Shown one piece after another: positions 11,807-24,009 of a stretch of DNA of 64,000 nucleotides. Origin of the DNA: Buxus sempervirens (lineage: Eukaryota > Streptophyta > Magnoliopsida > Buxales > Buxaceae); NCBI GenBank assembly GCA_947561395.2, contig OX387182.1, positions 39,053,949 through 39,117,948 on the forward strand. Direction: 5' to 3'. A model generated the notes under the pieces. That model searched no databases. It saw only the letters and a list, made by a program, of their open reading frames with translations, and was not told the origin of the DNA. Numbering within the stretch: the stretch's first letter is position 1; each line of letters opens with the position of its first letter. Position numbers and translations under genes: made by a program.

Positions 11807-12759
11807 ATGGAAAGTGGTAGATCTCAATCCCAAGCTCAAAATGTAAGAGAGAAAGGAAAATCATATTTTAAATGGACAACAGAAATGGATCGTGTTCTCA
11901 CCATTGTTCTCCTTGATCAGCATAACCTTGGAAATAAAACACCAAATGGATGGAAGCCTCCAGCCTTTACTGCAGCTATAAATGCCATAAAAGATCAATG
12001 TGGTGTATCAATTTCTAAAGATAACATTAAATCTCGTCTCAAAACTTGGGACAAACTCTACCGCATTGTTAATGAGATTATCAAGCAAAGTGGTTTTGGA
12101 TGGGACAACACCAAGAATATGGTTCATGTTGATGATGAAAACGTGTGGAATACTTTTTGTCAGGTATATTATAATTTAGTTTGATGTTTAAATTTTTACA
12201 AAAGTATATTACTTTGTACTAATTTTATTTTCAACAGTCTCATGTAGAAGCAAAGTGTTACCGGACAAAAGTGATTGACAACTGGGATGACTTGAGCATC
12301 ATTTGTGGGCAGGATCATGCTAATGGAGAAGGTGTAGAACATGGTGAAGATGTAGAACAAGCTTTTATGGCTAATGATGGAGCATACGTTAATAATAATG
12401 TTAGTCTTGATGATATAGATATCAGCAATTTGCCTTCTCCTACATCTAGTTCTTCATCTTGTCGAGAGGCGCCATCATCTGCATCACTTTTGCAATCTTT
12501 AAGGAAAAGAAACTGTACAAGTGACACTTTGGCAGCTGCAGTTTCCCACATGGCCCAATCAATTGATAAGGCCTTAAATAATGAGCCTACTAAAGTGAGT
12601 GCACAAGTAGTATTTGAAGAGGTCTCCAAGGTTCCAGATCTTGAAATGTCACAACTTATCAAGGCGAGTGATTTGCTAACAAGTGATCCACGGAAGTTTG
12701 AGTATTTCTCATGCCTTCCGATTGAATTTAGGAAGGAGTGGATAAAGATGCATACTTAA
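11807..12759 (+). CDS. Myb/SANT-like protein of Harbinger element
   Basis: In PIF/Harbinger elements this second protein binds the transposon ends and partners the transposase in the nucleus. Two exons fit, 11807-12163 and 12238-12759, joined in phase 0 across a 74-bp GT-AG intron, giving 292 residues. The N-terminal half holds the Myb/SANT-like domain: W in FKWTTEMD, then SRLKTWDKLYRIV and NVWNTFC. A Ser-rich linker (SPTSSSSS) follows, and the tail ends with LPIEFRKEWI. I chose ATG 11807 over the upstream in-frame ATG 11789 because the domain begins soon after either start and 11807 follows a TTACAG that could be an acceptor. Unlike the transposase, this ORF is unbroken. Confidence 0.85.
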
Positions 12760-12939
12760 ATAGTTTTTTATTTTATAATATAGATATAGATTAGTATTTA
12801 GTAATTAAACTATTATTTTTTTGGATGGTTTTTGAATATTAACAATGCGGACAAATACATTATTCTTTTAATTTTAGTGATAAAGTTTATATTATTATCA
12901 GTTTTTAAAATATAGAATTGATAAGTCATGATAACCAGT

Positions 12940-13173
12940 CACTTGTGTTGTTATTATTAACATGGGAATGAAACAAATCAATTCTTCATAAGTTCATCCA
13001 ATCAGTGGAATTGGATTTTAAATCAATTCTTCATGGAATTATAATTCCAAATTTCAATTCTGTTGCCATCCAATCACAATAATTTCAATTCTACCCAATT
13101 CCAATTCTTGATGAATTAGAACTGGAATTATAATTCTTAATTCTAATTCCAATTCATTGTACCAATTGGGGCC
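12940..13173 (+). repeat. Harbinger right subterminal region and terminus
   Basis: Repeated AATTCC/GGAATT words and two copies of the palindrome GAATTATAATTC (near 13039 and 13125) precede the terminus. Such AT-rich repeated motifs near the end are plausible binding sites for the Myb/SANT and transposase pair; binding is inferred. Confidence 0.55.
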
Positions 13174-13524
13174 TTAGGGTTTGGTTCGATTTGATTGCTT
13201 TTACTTAGGATTTTGGCAAAGGATTAGCTTAGAGTTTATTTTGGTGGGCCTAGATGATTTGTAGGCCCATTGGGGGGCCTCACAAGAGTTGCCTTTTGTG
13301 TTGCTTATTATCAGTTTAATTCTTCTCCAATTGGCCTAAGAATGGGCTTGGGGCCCATGTCCTAAGCTAAAAAGCCCAAGTCTTTGTCGGTATGGGACTT
13401 GGATCCCCTCCCACACTTGGTAAACGGGCTCTCTTTAAAGGAAAAGGCAAGGCCCGATAGACCCAAGCCCAAGTCTCGGCCAAACCAACTTAACCTAAAC
13501 AAGCATGCTTTAAATTAGGCTTTT

Positions 13525-16500
13525 TGTAACACCCCGGATCCGAGTCACGAGATAACACCGTAACTCATCCCCGGAGGTTAATTTAAAACACAGGCTCGCA
13601 ATATCAGAGTGAAGGAAAAACATGAATACAACAATAACTATATAACAGAGTGTGCTAAAAATATTCCCAAACTAAAATAAAACTCACATGTCCAAGTAAC
13701 TACCCGCAAGTAACGAGCTCTCTAAGAGTATCTGAAAACAAAAATGAAAGCAACGGGGTGAGATACGAATATCCCAGTGAGCAGCACATGCATGCACAAA
13801 TACATTTAGTTCAGTTTCTAAAACATGCCACGATTACAAACCAAATACAACGATGATAACACGTATAACCCAACAAAACTTCAACGATCCAATTTACATC
13901 CATGAGGAAAACCATCGTATAAACCAAGCAGTAAAGACGATATCAATCATGCATATAGCCGTAAAGTCACGTATAACCAGGTAGCAACATATCGAAGAAA
14001 ACATAGTTCAACAACTCAGGGTTTTTTTTTTGAAATACTAGAGTGTTTATCATGGGCCACTCCGCACCAATAGACCAGTGAATAAAACATATCACGTCAA
14101 ACAAAAACAAATCCCCACAGTGGTCAATGTCATGTAGTTGCTTGAATTGGTTAATCAACATGCCAGAGCGACATCCTCACCTCCATGTACACAGTTCCGG
14201 CCTACTCAAGGTATCAGACACTTTGAAATGACGGCCTACTCAGGGTATCGTCATCCAATGCCAGCCTACTCCGGGTATCGGCATCAACAACCAGGCCTAC
14301 TCAGGGTTTCTGGCTGCTCTACACCGGTTGTGGCAACACTCCATGGCCATGCCATTACACCAATAAAACAAAATACATTACATTACTAAACTTAGACTCT
14401 GGATCCAGGACAAGCTAGACCAAAACCGATAAATAACCAATTAAAACTCCGCATTTAGTACACACATCACAAGTTGTTCCAACCAGAACATCAACTCACA
14501 CAAGTGCTCCAAAGAGAACAGTAATTCTTCACAAGTGTTCCAACCAGAACAGTATAAGATATGATTCTAAACCGGCCACCGATATAAAACAATATTCAAG
14601 TAAATCATTCCTGAAGTGCACCGTGCATTCAAAGGTGAACCAGCATAATAGTGTAGATGTATTTCAGCAAAGCAATATGGTTTCAAAACTGACTTTTCAG
14701 AATAAAGCACATTATATAGAAATGATTTCAGCATCCAACTTCGATTAAACATAAATCAGCAAAACATCTCCTAGATTCTCAATTTCGCTTTCATAATCCA
14801 AATCAATCAAAACGGATGTTGTAAACACCTCAAAACACATTTTGGATGAGTGGAATAGTCTTAGGATCCCCTATAAGGTCACCATACCAAAAAGCAATCA
14901 ATTCTGAGACAAAAAGTTTCGGACCTCAAAATATTCTAAGTCTAGTTAAAAACGTTGACTTTTGGTATATAATTTTTCTAGACAATTATACAAGGAGTTT
15001 CGGGCTCAAATTTTGGTTGTAGTCTATTGATAGGTAAACACATCTCCTAGAATTTTCTGGGCTCCTGAATCACTCATTTGGGTATTAAACCCAAACCGGG
15101 CTTTTTGATTAAAACCGGGATTTAGGCATGAACTGGAAAGTTGACTTTTTATCGGCTGGGAATTAGACCTTGGAAGTATTTTTATTAGTTCCAAATGGGG
15201 GGTAAAACCTTATTTACATGTAAAGACTTAAGTAAATGGAGCAATAAATACACAAGACATTTACTTAAATGTCTTTCATGTAAATAATGGGGCTAATTTC
15301 AACCAATTCAACAATTTGGATAGGTGCTCTTACTTAACTCGAGTGGGCGCCAGTGAGCGGTAAGTGAGCGGTGCTCATCTTATCAAAATTAGGGTTGGCG
15401 CTCACTCGAGGATGAGTGGGTGCGAGAAGGGCGTGAGGTAGGCGCGAGAGTTTTAAGTGGGCGCGAGCTGAGCGCGAGCTCGGCGCCAGGTCAAATTTTC
15501 TAGGCGCCTACTTCCCGAAGTGGGCGCTAAGTGGGCGCCAAGTGAGCGGTGACCCACTGCGTTTTTTAAGTCTCTGTTAATTCCAAAACTCCAACTCTGG
15601 CTGGATTTTTCCGGTCTGTAACTACTTCTCTAGTCTCCCAATACCCCCAGAACACATTCAAAACTAATTTGGATTTAATCTAACATGCTTTCTAGTTATC
15701 CCCAAATTATTGTACCAAAACCCTTCGGACTGTATTTGCCCAGAAACACAGAGAACAATTCATTCAATAACCATGCATTCATTCAAACCAAATCCACGAA
15801 TAAACTAAACCAGGTTTTAAAACGGTGCCACTCACCTTTCTATGCTTCCAAGTCTTGGAAACCAGCAACCCAAAAAAACCCCAAACTCTTCAGCCGTCGG
15901 CTTGCTCTGGTCGAACAGATGCTATGGTCGAACGGAGGTTCTCTGAAGGAAGAAAACCCTTCCGAACTCCTTATTAGCAAATACCTACTGGCGGTAAGTC
16001 TTCCTCAGCTCAACTCTCCCGCAGAAAGTTCCTCAACTCCTTCTTTCGAAGAACCCTAAACAGACGCCGCAGCCGCAAAGCCCTCAGTAGACTATACGCG
16101 CATTTAGGGCAAAAACCCAAAACCTAATTTCTTAAAGTATTTATACCCTCCGCAATTACACTTGCCGCTCGACGAACTTTAACTCTGATCTGGTGCGTGC
16201 TCATCCACCGCAACATCCTACCTAGGCAACCCCTACTCTTTAATTTTCGCCACTCCACCAAGACCTTACATTAGCACCTTCCAATTTATAATAAATTTCA
16301 AACACACTATTATCAATTTATTTAAACCAATATTTGATGCCTATTTAACTTAATTTTAAACCTTCATAATTTAGGCTTGGGAAATTCCGAGATTACCCTC
16401 ACTTGTTCCAACACCGTACTGCCAAAATCCAAATCCGTGGAAGTCCAATAACCAAATTTTCCCATTTTAATAATTCATCCTATTTAACATTTTGAAATTA

Positions 16501-16608
16501 ACTCTAATTAATTTCCTTTTCTCTGTTTCTAAAGTTCTCCATTAATTAAATAAGCTTTAAAAGCATAAAATCCTAAATTTTAATGTTATTAAAATTCGGG
16601 ATTTTACA
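13525..16608 (-). mobile_element. Solo LTR XB (family X), TSD CTTTT
   Basis: Read on the minus strand it starts TGTAAAATCCCGAATTTT (right end) and ends CCGGGGTGTTACA. CTTTT lies on both sides (13520-13524, 16609-16613). Length is 3084 bp. It has a TATA box (16137-16148), a donor AAG/GTGAGTGGCAC (GT at 15835), a GGCGC-rich block (15340-15555), repeated CCTACTCAGGG units (14195-14310) and an acceptor TTTTCAG (13732). The segment that encodes the short peptide in other copies is disrupted here; the acceptor-to-end distance is 207 bp instead of about 325 bp. The 124-codon ORF at 15685-16059 runs against the LTR and looks fortuitous. Confidence 0.88.
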
Positions 16609-16816
16609 CTTTTATTGGGCCTTAAGTGGTGTGGCCCATTGGTTAGGTTATTTACTTGTTTCTTGATTAAAGTGTGATAATTGGACTGGGTGGGCCCCAT
16701 TGGAAGGTCCATGGGTGCTCAAGTTGGGTCCAAGGCCCATGTTGGGTTTCGGGTTGACCCAAAAACCCTATTGGATGGATTGGTTCAATTGGAGAAGAGC
16801 TTAAAATGAACAAAGG

Positions 16817-17065
16817 GTTGAAAAGTGGGGTTTTAGCATTTTTTGGGTGTAACCGAAACTAAATTTCAGTTACACCCTTATATAGCAAGACGGAAATGTA
16901 ATTTCGGTCATGCTATATACTTACATAACCGAAATTTTGAAAAGTGGGGTTTTAGCGTTTTCTAGGTGTAACCGAAACTAAATTTCGATTACACCCTTAT
17001 GTAGCATGACCGAAATGTAATTTCAGTCATGCTATATACGTACATAACCGAAATAAAATTTCAGT
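16817..17065. repeat. Tandem 122-bp duplication with dyad motifs in YO
   Basis: Two copies begin AAAAGTGGGGTTTTAGC at 16817 and 16939. Each carries dyads of the form GTAACCGAAA-CTAA-TTTCGGTTAC and GACCGAAAT-TAATTTCGGTC. A further AACCGAAATAAAATTTC dyad follows at 17046. Confidence 0.8.
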
Positions 17066-18607
17066 CATGTAAGTAATATGTTTTCCCAACCTGTATTTTC
17101 AGGCAAGCACAGAAAACACCTTTTTTGGGATTTTTTGGAGGGGATATGGTTCTATGGTCCTTGGAGGTGATCAAGCACTGTGTAGGCCCCCTTAGTGGGC
17201 CCACAGTGATTCAGGAGACAAGGGGAGGCCTCATTTGGCTACTTTCCACCCTTTTGGCTAGAAAGAAGGAGGTTAAGGCTGGGGCCTTCCTCCTTCTCCT
17301 TGAGCCGAAACTCAAGCTTTTGGAACAGGGACCTTGGATGTCCCTATTCTTGTGTCAAGTACACCCTCTCCTTTCCTTAGGGGGAGCAAGAGGGGTGGCC
17401 CAGAAGGCCTATGCACTAGTCTCATGGCCAAAACATTTGTACATATATTCCAACAAGCCACTCATGCATGGGAAGCAAGTAAAACTATCAAGCACAAAGA
17501 CGAGTTTTAAAGACACACAGCATACTACAAATCAGTGATCAAAAGTGTGTGAAGGCTCATGCTTGCACACAAGTGAAATGGGACTAAAGGGAGAGGCCTA
17601 AACATGCTTTCTAAGTGGGGGCCATGCATGTGTGTGTTACTTGGTGATCATTCACATAATCATGTTAAAAGAGACCCCCAAAATAGTAAGGAGACATGAG
17701 CATATGATGCAATGGACATGGTAAGGGTACTTGAGAGAGTACATGCAAGGTAGAAGATGTATGGAAACATCATAGCATGCATGAGCTCATTCCTATTAGC
17801 AAGTATGTGCATGGATGTGTGTGTATGTGATCATCATGCATGCAAATACAAGGAGAGCTTCCAAAATCAGTGAGCAAGCAAAGGGAGCGGGGGTGTGGCC
17901 ATGATACTTATGCACATACTAACACATATCATCACCATATTTCATGAGATCATCACACATCATGCTCACTAGGAACTTATAAAACAAGTAAAAGAAAGGT
18001 TGAGGGGGGTTTAATGGGGTACAATGGATTAAAGAAGGACGGAGAGGAGAACATGCTCTCCTTATTATTAAGTAAAGAAAATAGCAATGAGGATATGGGG
18101 GAACATGCCTTGAAAATAAACCCTATTCCACACTAACATATCCTCTCATCCTCCCTTTTCTTTTGGCCTAACGACCTCCTTACCATGAGGGCTCTCTCAC
18201 TTGAAGGGAAGAAGGAAAAGAGAGAAACTAGACACTAAGGCCAAGGGGAAATAGTACATGAAGAGTAAAAGTTACACAACATGCTCAAATCATACCCATT
18301 TTCTTATATGTTAAGTAAAATCCAACAAGAAGGCTTACCTTGCGGTTTGAAGTCTCCTTGAGGTGTGTTGGACTCCCTTGAAGCTCCACAAATGACTAGA
18401 GCACCTCTTCTCCAAGCACCAAGTCCTTCTCCAAGCTCTTTTTTTGGTTAAAAGTGAGGAAGAATGGAGGAAGATGGTGTTGGGAGGAGTTTAGAAAGGG
18501 TTTAAGGGGTTAAGAGAGGGTTGAGAGGGGTTAAGAGGGAGGTACGTAAGGGGGGAGAGGTTGGAGCAAGACAAAACTAGCCAACCCATGCAAATGAGCC
18601 ATTGTTT

Positions 18608-18620
18608 GGCTTTTATAGAC
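18608..18620 (-). promoter_or_regulatory. TATA box of YO
   Basis: GTCTATAAAAGCC on the minus strand. It lies directly downstream of a dyad array (18633-18840) and 270-280 bp upstream of the donor-like site. Confidence 0.55.
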
Positions 18621-18632
18621 AAAAATAGTGTT

Positions 18633-18840
18633 ACCGAAATTATGTTTTGGTTATACTCAATTTGTTTATAACCGAAATATAATTTCGGTTACAAACACAT
18701 CAAATCAGTAATCATTTTTAAGAGATAATATCAGAAAATCTGTCAGTGTAATCTGGGAACCTTATCCAAAGATCCGAAATTATATTTCGATTATCCACAA
18801 TTTGTGCATAACCGAAATTTAATTTCAGTTATTTTTAATA
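18633..18840. repeat. Dyad array (AACCGAAAT class) upstream of YO TATA box
   Basis: Several imperfect palindromes ATAACCGAAATATAATTTCGGTTA-like occur within 210 bp, in the position of U3 regulatory DNA. The same motif class occurs in YR, while YJ, YL and YS carry different palindromes. Confidence 0.7.
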
Positions 18841-19149
18841 AAAATCAGATTTTTTCCAGATATGCCCTTTTCTCTTTCCAATTTGGCTAATTTGATGTGA
18901 TTCTCTCATTAATTTCGGTTATTTTTAATAAGATTTTTTCCAGATATGCCCTTTTCTCTTTCCAATTTGGCTGATCTGATGTGACTCTCTCACTTATTGA
19001 GAGAATCCGAATTTTAGATTTTTTTTATTAATTTAATTAGCAAAATGAGATATTTTGGAAAAATAACATTATTTTATTCAAGATATTTTTATTTCTTGTT
19101 CTTTCCCTTTGCCACGTGGATAACTTTTCTACATTTTTACCCTAGGGCT

Positions 19150-19651
19150 TGATCTGCTCATAATTTCTTCATCTAAAACCTGATTCTAGCAAACTCAATT
19201 GCACCGAAACTATGTCGGGATTTCCTATCCATTGGAGTAGGCTCTGGCAGTTAGTTCATCTTTTGAGCAGAAAGTGAAAACTACTCCCTAGGGTTCAACT
19301 CTGCCCATAACTCCCTTGTCTGGACACCAATTCTGGCAAACTCAATTGCGGCAGAACCGTGTTAGGTTTCCTATATGCTGGAATAGGGTATGGCAGCCAA
19401 TCTTGGTTTGATCAGAAAGTCAATTTCTGCTCTCTTGGGTTTGACCTGCTCATAACGTCCTTATCCGGACCCCGATTCGGGCAAACTCAGTTGTGTCGAA
19501 ACCATGTCAGGATTTTCTATCCATCAAGATAGGGCCTGGTAGTCAGTACAGCTTTGGCCAACAAGCCGAAAACTGCTCCATAGGGTTTGATTTGTTTGCT
19601 AGGGTTTTCATTTCCGGCACTTCCGGGAGATGCAAAAATGAGGTGCTTACA
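19150..19651 (-). repeat. ~146-bp tandem units at the start of YO
   Basis: Equivalent positions of the (G)AAAGTCAATTTCTGCTC block fall at 19276, 19421 and 19567, spacing 145 and 146. Each unit also contains GCAAACTCAATTGC-like text. It is homologous to the 147-bp array in YK. Confidence 0.7.
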
Positions 19652-20106
19652 CTAATTATTTCCCTTATTTTAAAATATTACTAAAACACCTCAAAACTCA
19701 TCTTATACTCCGATTTAAGACCCTTAATTAAGTATAATTACAATTAGGTCATTTTCTCATCTTTTAAACTATAAATCAAGCTACTTAAATCCAAATTTGA
19801 TCCAACTTAAATCTAATTGATTATTTCAATTCTAATAATTATTTATTTTATTAGTTTAATAATTAGCCATTGGGAAAAGACTAAAATAATTATAATATAA
19901 TATTTGACCATTAGCTTTATTTCTAAATTTCCAGATTTAATCTCCTCATTATTTCTCTTCATAATATGAGTGTGAATTATAATTTCAATCTCCCAAAAAC
20001 TTAGAGTAAATATTTATCTCTTGGTATTTTAAATTTATTTATTTTATTTCTTCTAATATTTAGATTTACAATTATAATATTATTTCCTAAAATTCGGGAT
20101 TCTACA
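19652..20106 (-). mobile_element. U3 edge of LTR XN (family X)
   Basis: On the minus strand it starts TGTAGAATCCCGAATTTTAG at 20106. It continues to 19652, where YO is inserted; the rest is outside. AT-rich, no ORF. The right flank AAACC (20107-20111) is its one visible TSD candidate. Confidence 0.65.
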
Positions 20107-20505
20107 AAACCTGACTTATCTGTCGGTGGCCTCGGTGCCACGAATTGGGGTACGCAATACCAGGACATTCCTCAGCCAAACTTGACTCACCCGTCGATGG
20201 CCTTAGTGCCCTAAACTTCAGTAAGCAATACTCGGACGTTCTTCAACCAAACCTGACTCATCCATCTGAGGCCTTGATGCCATGAATTGGGGTGCGGAAT
20301 ACCAGGACATTCCTTAGCCAAACCTGACTCATTCTTCGGCAGCCTCAGTGCCCTAAAACTTCAGTAAGCAATACCTGAACGTTCCTCAGCCAAACCTGAC
20401 TCACCCGTTGGCGGCCTTGGTGTCACAATTTTGGGTAGGCTATACCAGGACGTTCCTTAGCCAAACCTGACTCATCCGTCGGCAGCCTCGGTGCCCTAAA
20501 TTTTG
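20107..20505 (-). repeat. 71-bp tandem array with dimeric higher-order pattern
   Basis: It has 5.6 units of 71 bp (one of 72), each beginning AAACCTGACTCA. Units 1, 3 and 5 share CACGAATTGGGGT-like cores. Units 2, 4 and 6 share CCCTAAACTTCAGTAAGC-like cores. The repeat is therefore an alternating A-B dimer of 142 bp. It begins exactly at the XN junction, so more units may lie on the other side. A 71-bp period does not keep a reading frame. Confidence 0.85.
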
Positions 20506-20890
20506 GAACGTTAGATCTAACTGGACTGATTGATCTTGCAAAAAGATACAAACAGGTGTGAACTGAACTCAAGGTCTTGGGTGTTTTTAGGTCTTAAACA
20601 CTTACTGGGTTTAGTATTTTAAAGTATGACGGATTCAAAGGAGGTGGGTGGTCAAAGTGATCGGAAGTTGCAGTCATTGGGGTGAGGAGGTCTGTTGGAG
20701 ACCGAATGTTAATTGATGGTTACAAAAGATTTCTGCAATTTAGTTCATCATTTTAGATTATGTTCTTGTTCTGCCCAATTAAGTTCAAAGCAAAGCATTT
20801 GATTGATCAAAAGAAATTCATGCTTAAATTATATAACTGGATAGAGCCTATCCAAGCTCGAAATCAACATCATTACAACAAAGCCAAAAT
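20506..20890. other. M internal DNA after the DUF7745-like ORF, no gene seen
   Basis: 385 bp between the tandem array and the stop of the DUF7745-like ORF. No open frame or recognisable motif. Confidence 0.5.
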
Positions 20891-21673
20891 CTAGCTAGGT
20901 TGGTCATCATCATAATAAGAGGACACGTCTTGCCTCTTCAAGGTATGCAGAAGCTTGTTTCGCAGACGTCAGTTCTCTTCTGCGTGCTTGCGCATTATGT
21001 CCATTTCTTGTTGAAAGGCCACATTGGCCTACCTATTCTCCCATTCCGAATCCACATAAGCTGAATGGATATTAAAGTGGGTCTCCTAAAATTCAACCAC
21101 CCTATCTTGGTATGTATCAAGGGGCGGAACTGAGATGTCACTTGGAATGACGATTTGAAGAGGCAGGGGGCCGTCGTGGCCAAATTCCCAGGCCATCCAC
21201 TGCTCGTATTCCCAAAAGTGGGCTTTGGAGAACACGTCCTCCTGGTGCACATGCACCGTCTTCCATTTTGCCAAACGCCGCTGCCTCAACTCCTTTGTGA
21301 GTAGGCCAGTCAAATTGTCCACATCATCCTTGAGCGGAATTCCTTGCGATTTCCCAAACTGTCTCAGAGCCCTAATTGGATAGTACGGTAAAGCATGGGT
21401 GAAGCCCATTAGAGATAGGCATCTTCTGTCTTTGAAGGACAAGAGGGGGTGTAGGTGAAATTGAAAGTCCCCCACCATTTGATGTACGAATCTCCATTCA
21501 GTTGGAGAAAGTGATTCAACCAGTCTTCACGAGTGGGTAGGTCTAGGTGTATCTCTCTACGGACCATGCACGTGACATTGTCATGGACTAGCCCATATCT
21601 CCCACTGATGGTGTAAGCACCTCATTTTTGCACCCCCGGAAGGGCGGAAAATGAAAACCCTAGACAGAAAGTC

Positions 21674-24009
21674 TGTAAAACCCCGAATTTTCCTTAAATA
21701 ATAAATTAAATTAATAATTATATTATTGAGAGTTATAATTGATGGAAATATTTTATTATTGTAGGGGATGATCTAATTAGTGGAGATCCAGAATTAGACG
21801 CAAATCTGACCGCCCGATCATGAGATATCGAGGTATATGTTCTAATTGGGCAGAGTGTATAGGAGAGTTTGCATGTGAGATACATGGGATCAAGAAGTAT
21901 ATATAACAATTAAATAACCTAAATCATACATGTTTGTATTCTCGCTCGTATTGAATAGCCGCAAGCGACAAACACAAACCAAGCCGAAGGAGAAGAAGAA
22001 GGAAGGGTGCTGGGTTGTGTTCTTCATCGTCCAGGGATTACCTCGCTCCTGTGAGAACCCTTGTTTGGAGAAGAGGAAGAGAAACCACGCACGAAAGAGG
22101 TAAGTGACACTGTTTTGTTCGATTGATTTGTGTTTACGTTCGTTTAATCGCAAAAGCATGTTTTTATGATATGTAATGATGTATTTAGTTAGTTTTTCAT
22201 GTTATAAATATGTTAGAATGAGTTTAGACGAGAAAATCACGATTTAGAACTATTTCTGTTCGATTTTGTATGACCGCCAACCTCGACTGTACTCGGCGAT
22301 CATCGGCGCTCTTAGGCGCTAGTTATAAATTTTTAGATCGCTGAAAATCGCGAGACGACGTACCGTCGGCGTTCGAAATTGAACTATCGCCGACCATAGA
22401 CCGCCAGGGCGATCCTAGGCGCTCTAAGCAGAATTTGCAGTTTTCGTAATTTCAAACCCTGATTCAATTCCAAACTATTTTTAGACAATTTTAATGATTA
22501 AATAAGATGTTTTAAGACTAAAATAAATTATCTAATTCCCTGTTTTACAGAAAAATAAATTAGGGAGATATTTAGGACATTAGTTGCCAAACTTTGAAAG
22601 TAATGGAGAAATCTGATTTTTTTGGAAAACCTAACTACTATTTGATTATCAAAACAACTCTAAATGACACTATAAACCAGAAAACTTTATAAAGAGAATT
22701 CAGAATTCAGATGACCGAATATTGAAGTAATTGACAGATTTAACCTTTATATGCCGCTAGGCACTAACCCTTATAGAAAATTATATTTTAGGGAATTTTG
22801 GAGTCTAATGGGTATAGCTGGTTATGGATCCATAGTTGCTACTAGATAGCTAAGGGATATATCATTTGGGTTGAGTTACTCCTATATGCGACGTGCTTCC
22901 TTTGCAAGTTAGTTTGTCTGGGAAGGTCCTATGTCTGGAGAGACACCCCGGTGAGCCGCTGGTGATTCCCTGTACATGTGGATAAGCGACCACCTCCATG
23001 TATTGATTTTGGTGCTGCATGCTGGTGGTACATGCCAACTCTGATGGGTACGTGTGCAGTAAGTCAGTGACTACGGCTCTTGTTTAAGCTGCGCTGCATG
23101 GGACTTGAGTATCATTAGTAGCATTGCTCCTAAGCCGCACGGTGGTATAGCAATTGGTTGAAAATCATCTCAAAAGGTTTATCTATCTTTGTGAGTCCTA
23201 CCAATGACACTGAAATCACAACACTTGTTATTATTATTGTATACATGCGAGAGGCATGTGATTGAGATATTGATCGGATGTGACTGTTAGTGCATCCTAG
23301 CAAAGCATGAATGATGTTATTGATTTTGATATTGGATTCTTATAATAAAACTTGATGAAATTCATCTCTAGAACTGTTTATCATATTGTTTTGTATTCAT
23401 GAATGATACGAAGGATTATACAAGCCAGATTAGTCGATATTGCTTAATCATGCATGAACTGTTACTTTACTTATATTAACTGTTTAATCATACATGTGTT
23501 ACCTACTGGGATATTCGTATCTCACCCTACTTTTATTTCATTTTTCAGCTGACACGCAAGAGGGGGATCATAGTGATTTCCAAGGAGAGATAGCTGAGTA
23601 TACACCAGAGGATTACTTTTATCCGGATCTGGTTTGAGGTGGATGATTGATTTAGACTTAGTCATATTTGATAGACTATATTTTTATTTGGATTTGATAT
23701 ACTAGAGAGATGAGAGAGATCGTAACCATTTTATTTTACCAGACTTTGATATTAATGATTGATGATCAACTTAAATGTTTATTTGAGCATTTTAGACTAC
23801 ACTTCCGCACATACTTGTTTCCGCACTCTGATAGTATAATAAAGTGAATGGATTTTTAATTCTTTGGTCTGGTATATTATTGATGATGTATTTGATATGG
23901 GCCAGTAACACCTCGGATTTGGTTGTTGAACTAAATTCGGGTTGTTACAATAGCAAACCGGGTTCGGGTCGGGTGCAGGTTTGCACTGACCTGAGTTCGG
24001 GGCGTTACA
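21674..24009 (+). mobile_element. Solo LTR XC (family X), TSD AAGTC
   Basis: Starts TGTAAAACCCCGAATTTT only 62 bp inside YJ and ends TTCGGGGCGTTACA. AAGTC lies on both sides (21669-21673, 24010-24014). Length is 2336 bp. Features are a TATATATAA box (21898-21906), a donor AGAG/GTAAGTGACAC (GT at 22100), GGCGCTC-type patches (22265-22430), a 100-bp tract shared almost intact with XG (22915-23035), an acceptor TTTTTCAG (23548) and a short ORF after it. A second LTR-end-like GGGTTGTTACA occurs 60 bp before the true end. Confidence 0.88.
23549..23637 (+). CDS. Conserved micro-exon in XC
   Basis: Directly after the TTTTTCAG acceptor the frame reads to EGDHSDFQGEIAEY, then TPEDYFYPDLV and TGA. It shares the xEYxxEDYF core with XA, XE and XD despite low overall similarity. 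No start codon; it would depend on splicing. Confidence 0.35.

Larger units (their letters stand above)
9704..13173 (+). mobile_element. PIF/Harbinger DNA transposon, left end not seen
   Basis: It carries the two genes typical of the superfamily, a DDE transposase (10072-11535) and a Myb/SANT-like protein (11807-12759). The right terminus is CCAATTGGGGCC (13162-13173) followed by TTA (13174-13176), matching the 3-bp TTA/TAA targets of PIF/Harbinger. It sits inside a family Y LTR (YO). The matching left terminus was not found down to 4247, so it is probably beyond the window or lost. XA is nested in its left part. Confidence 0.85.
13177..19651 (-). mobile_element. LTR YO (family Y), minus strand, left end outside
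   Basis: The minus-strand start TGTAAGCACCTCATTTTTGC lies at 19632-19651. The element runs leftward and holds XB at 13525-16608. Harbinger is inserted at its TTA (13174-13176), so its own end lies beyond the window. It shares with other Y copies repeated GGGCCC-rich text, a TATA box (18608-18620), a CAAG/GTAAGC donor-like site (GT at 18338) and about 146-bp tandem units near its start. TSD can be read only on the right (CTAAT, 19652-19656). Confidence 0.75.

Noticed and set aside
13033..13160. Repeated GAATTATAATTC words as a MITE inside Harbinger
   Set aside because: They are continuous with the Harbinger terminus and best read as its subterminal repeats.
15685..16059. 124-codon frame inside XB
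   Set aside because: It runs antisense to the LTR leader and has no counterpart in XD or XF.
17125..17538. 137-codon frame in YO
   Set aside because: No recognisable residues; the equivalent region of YR is closed by stops.
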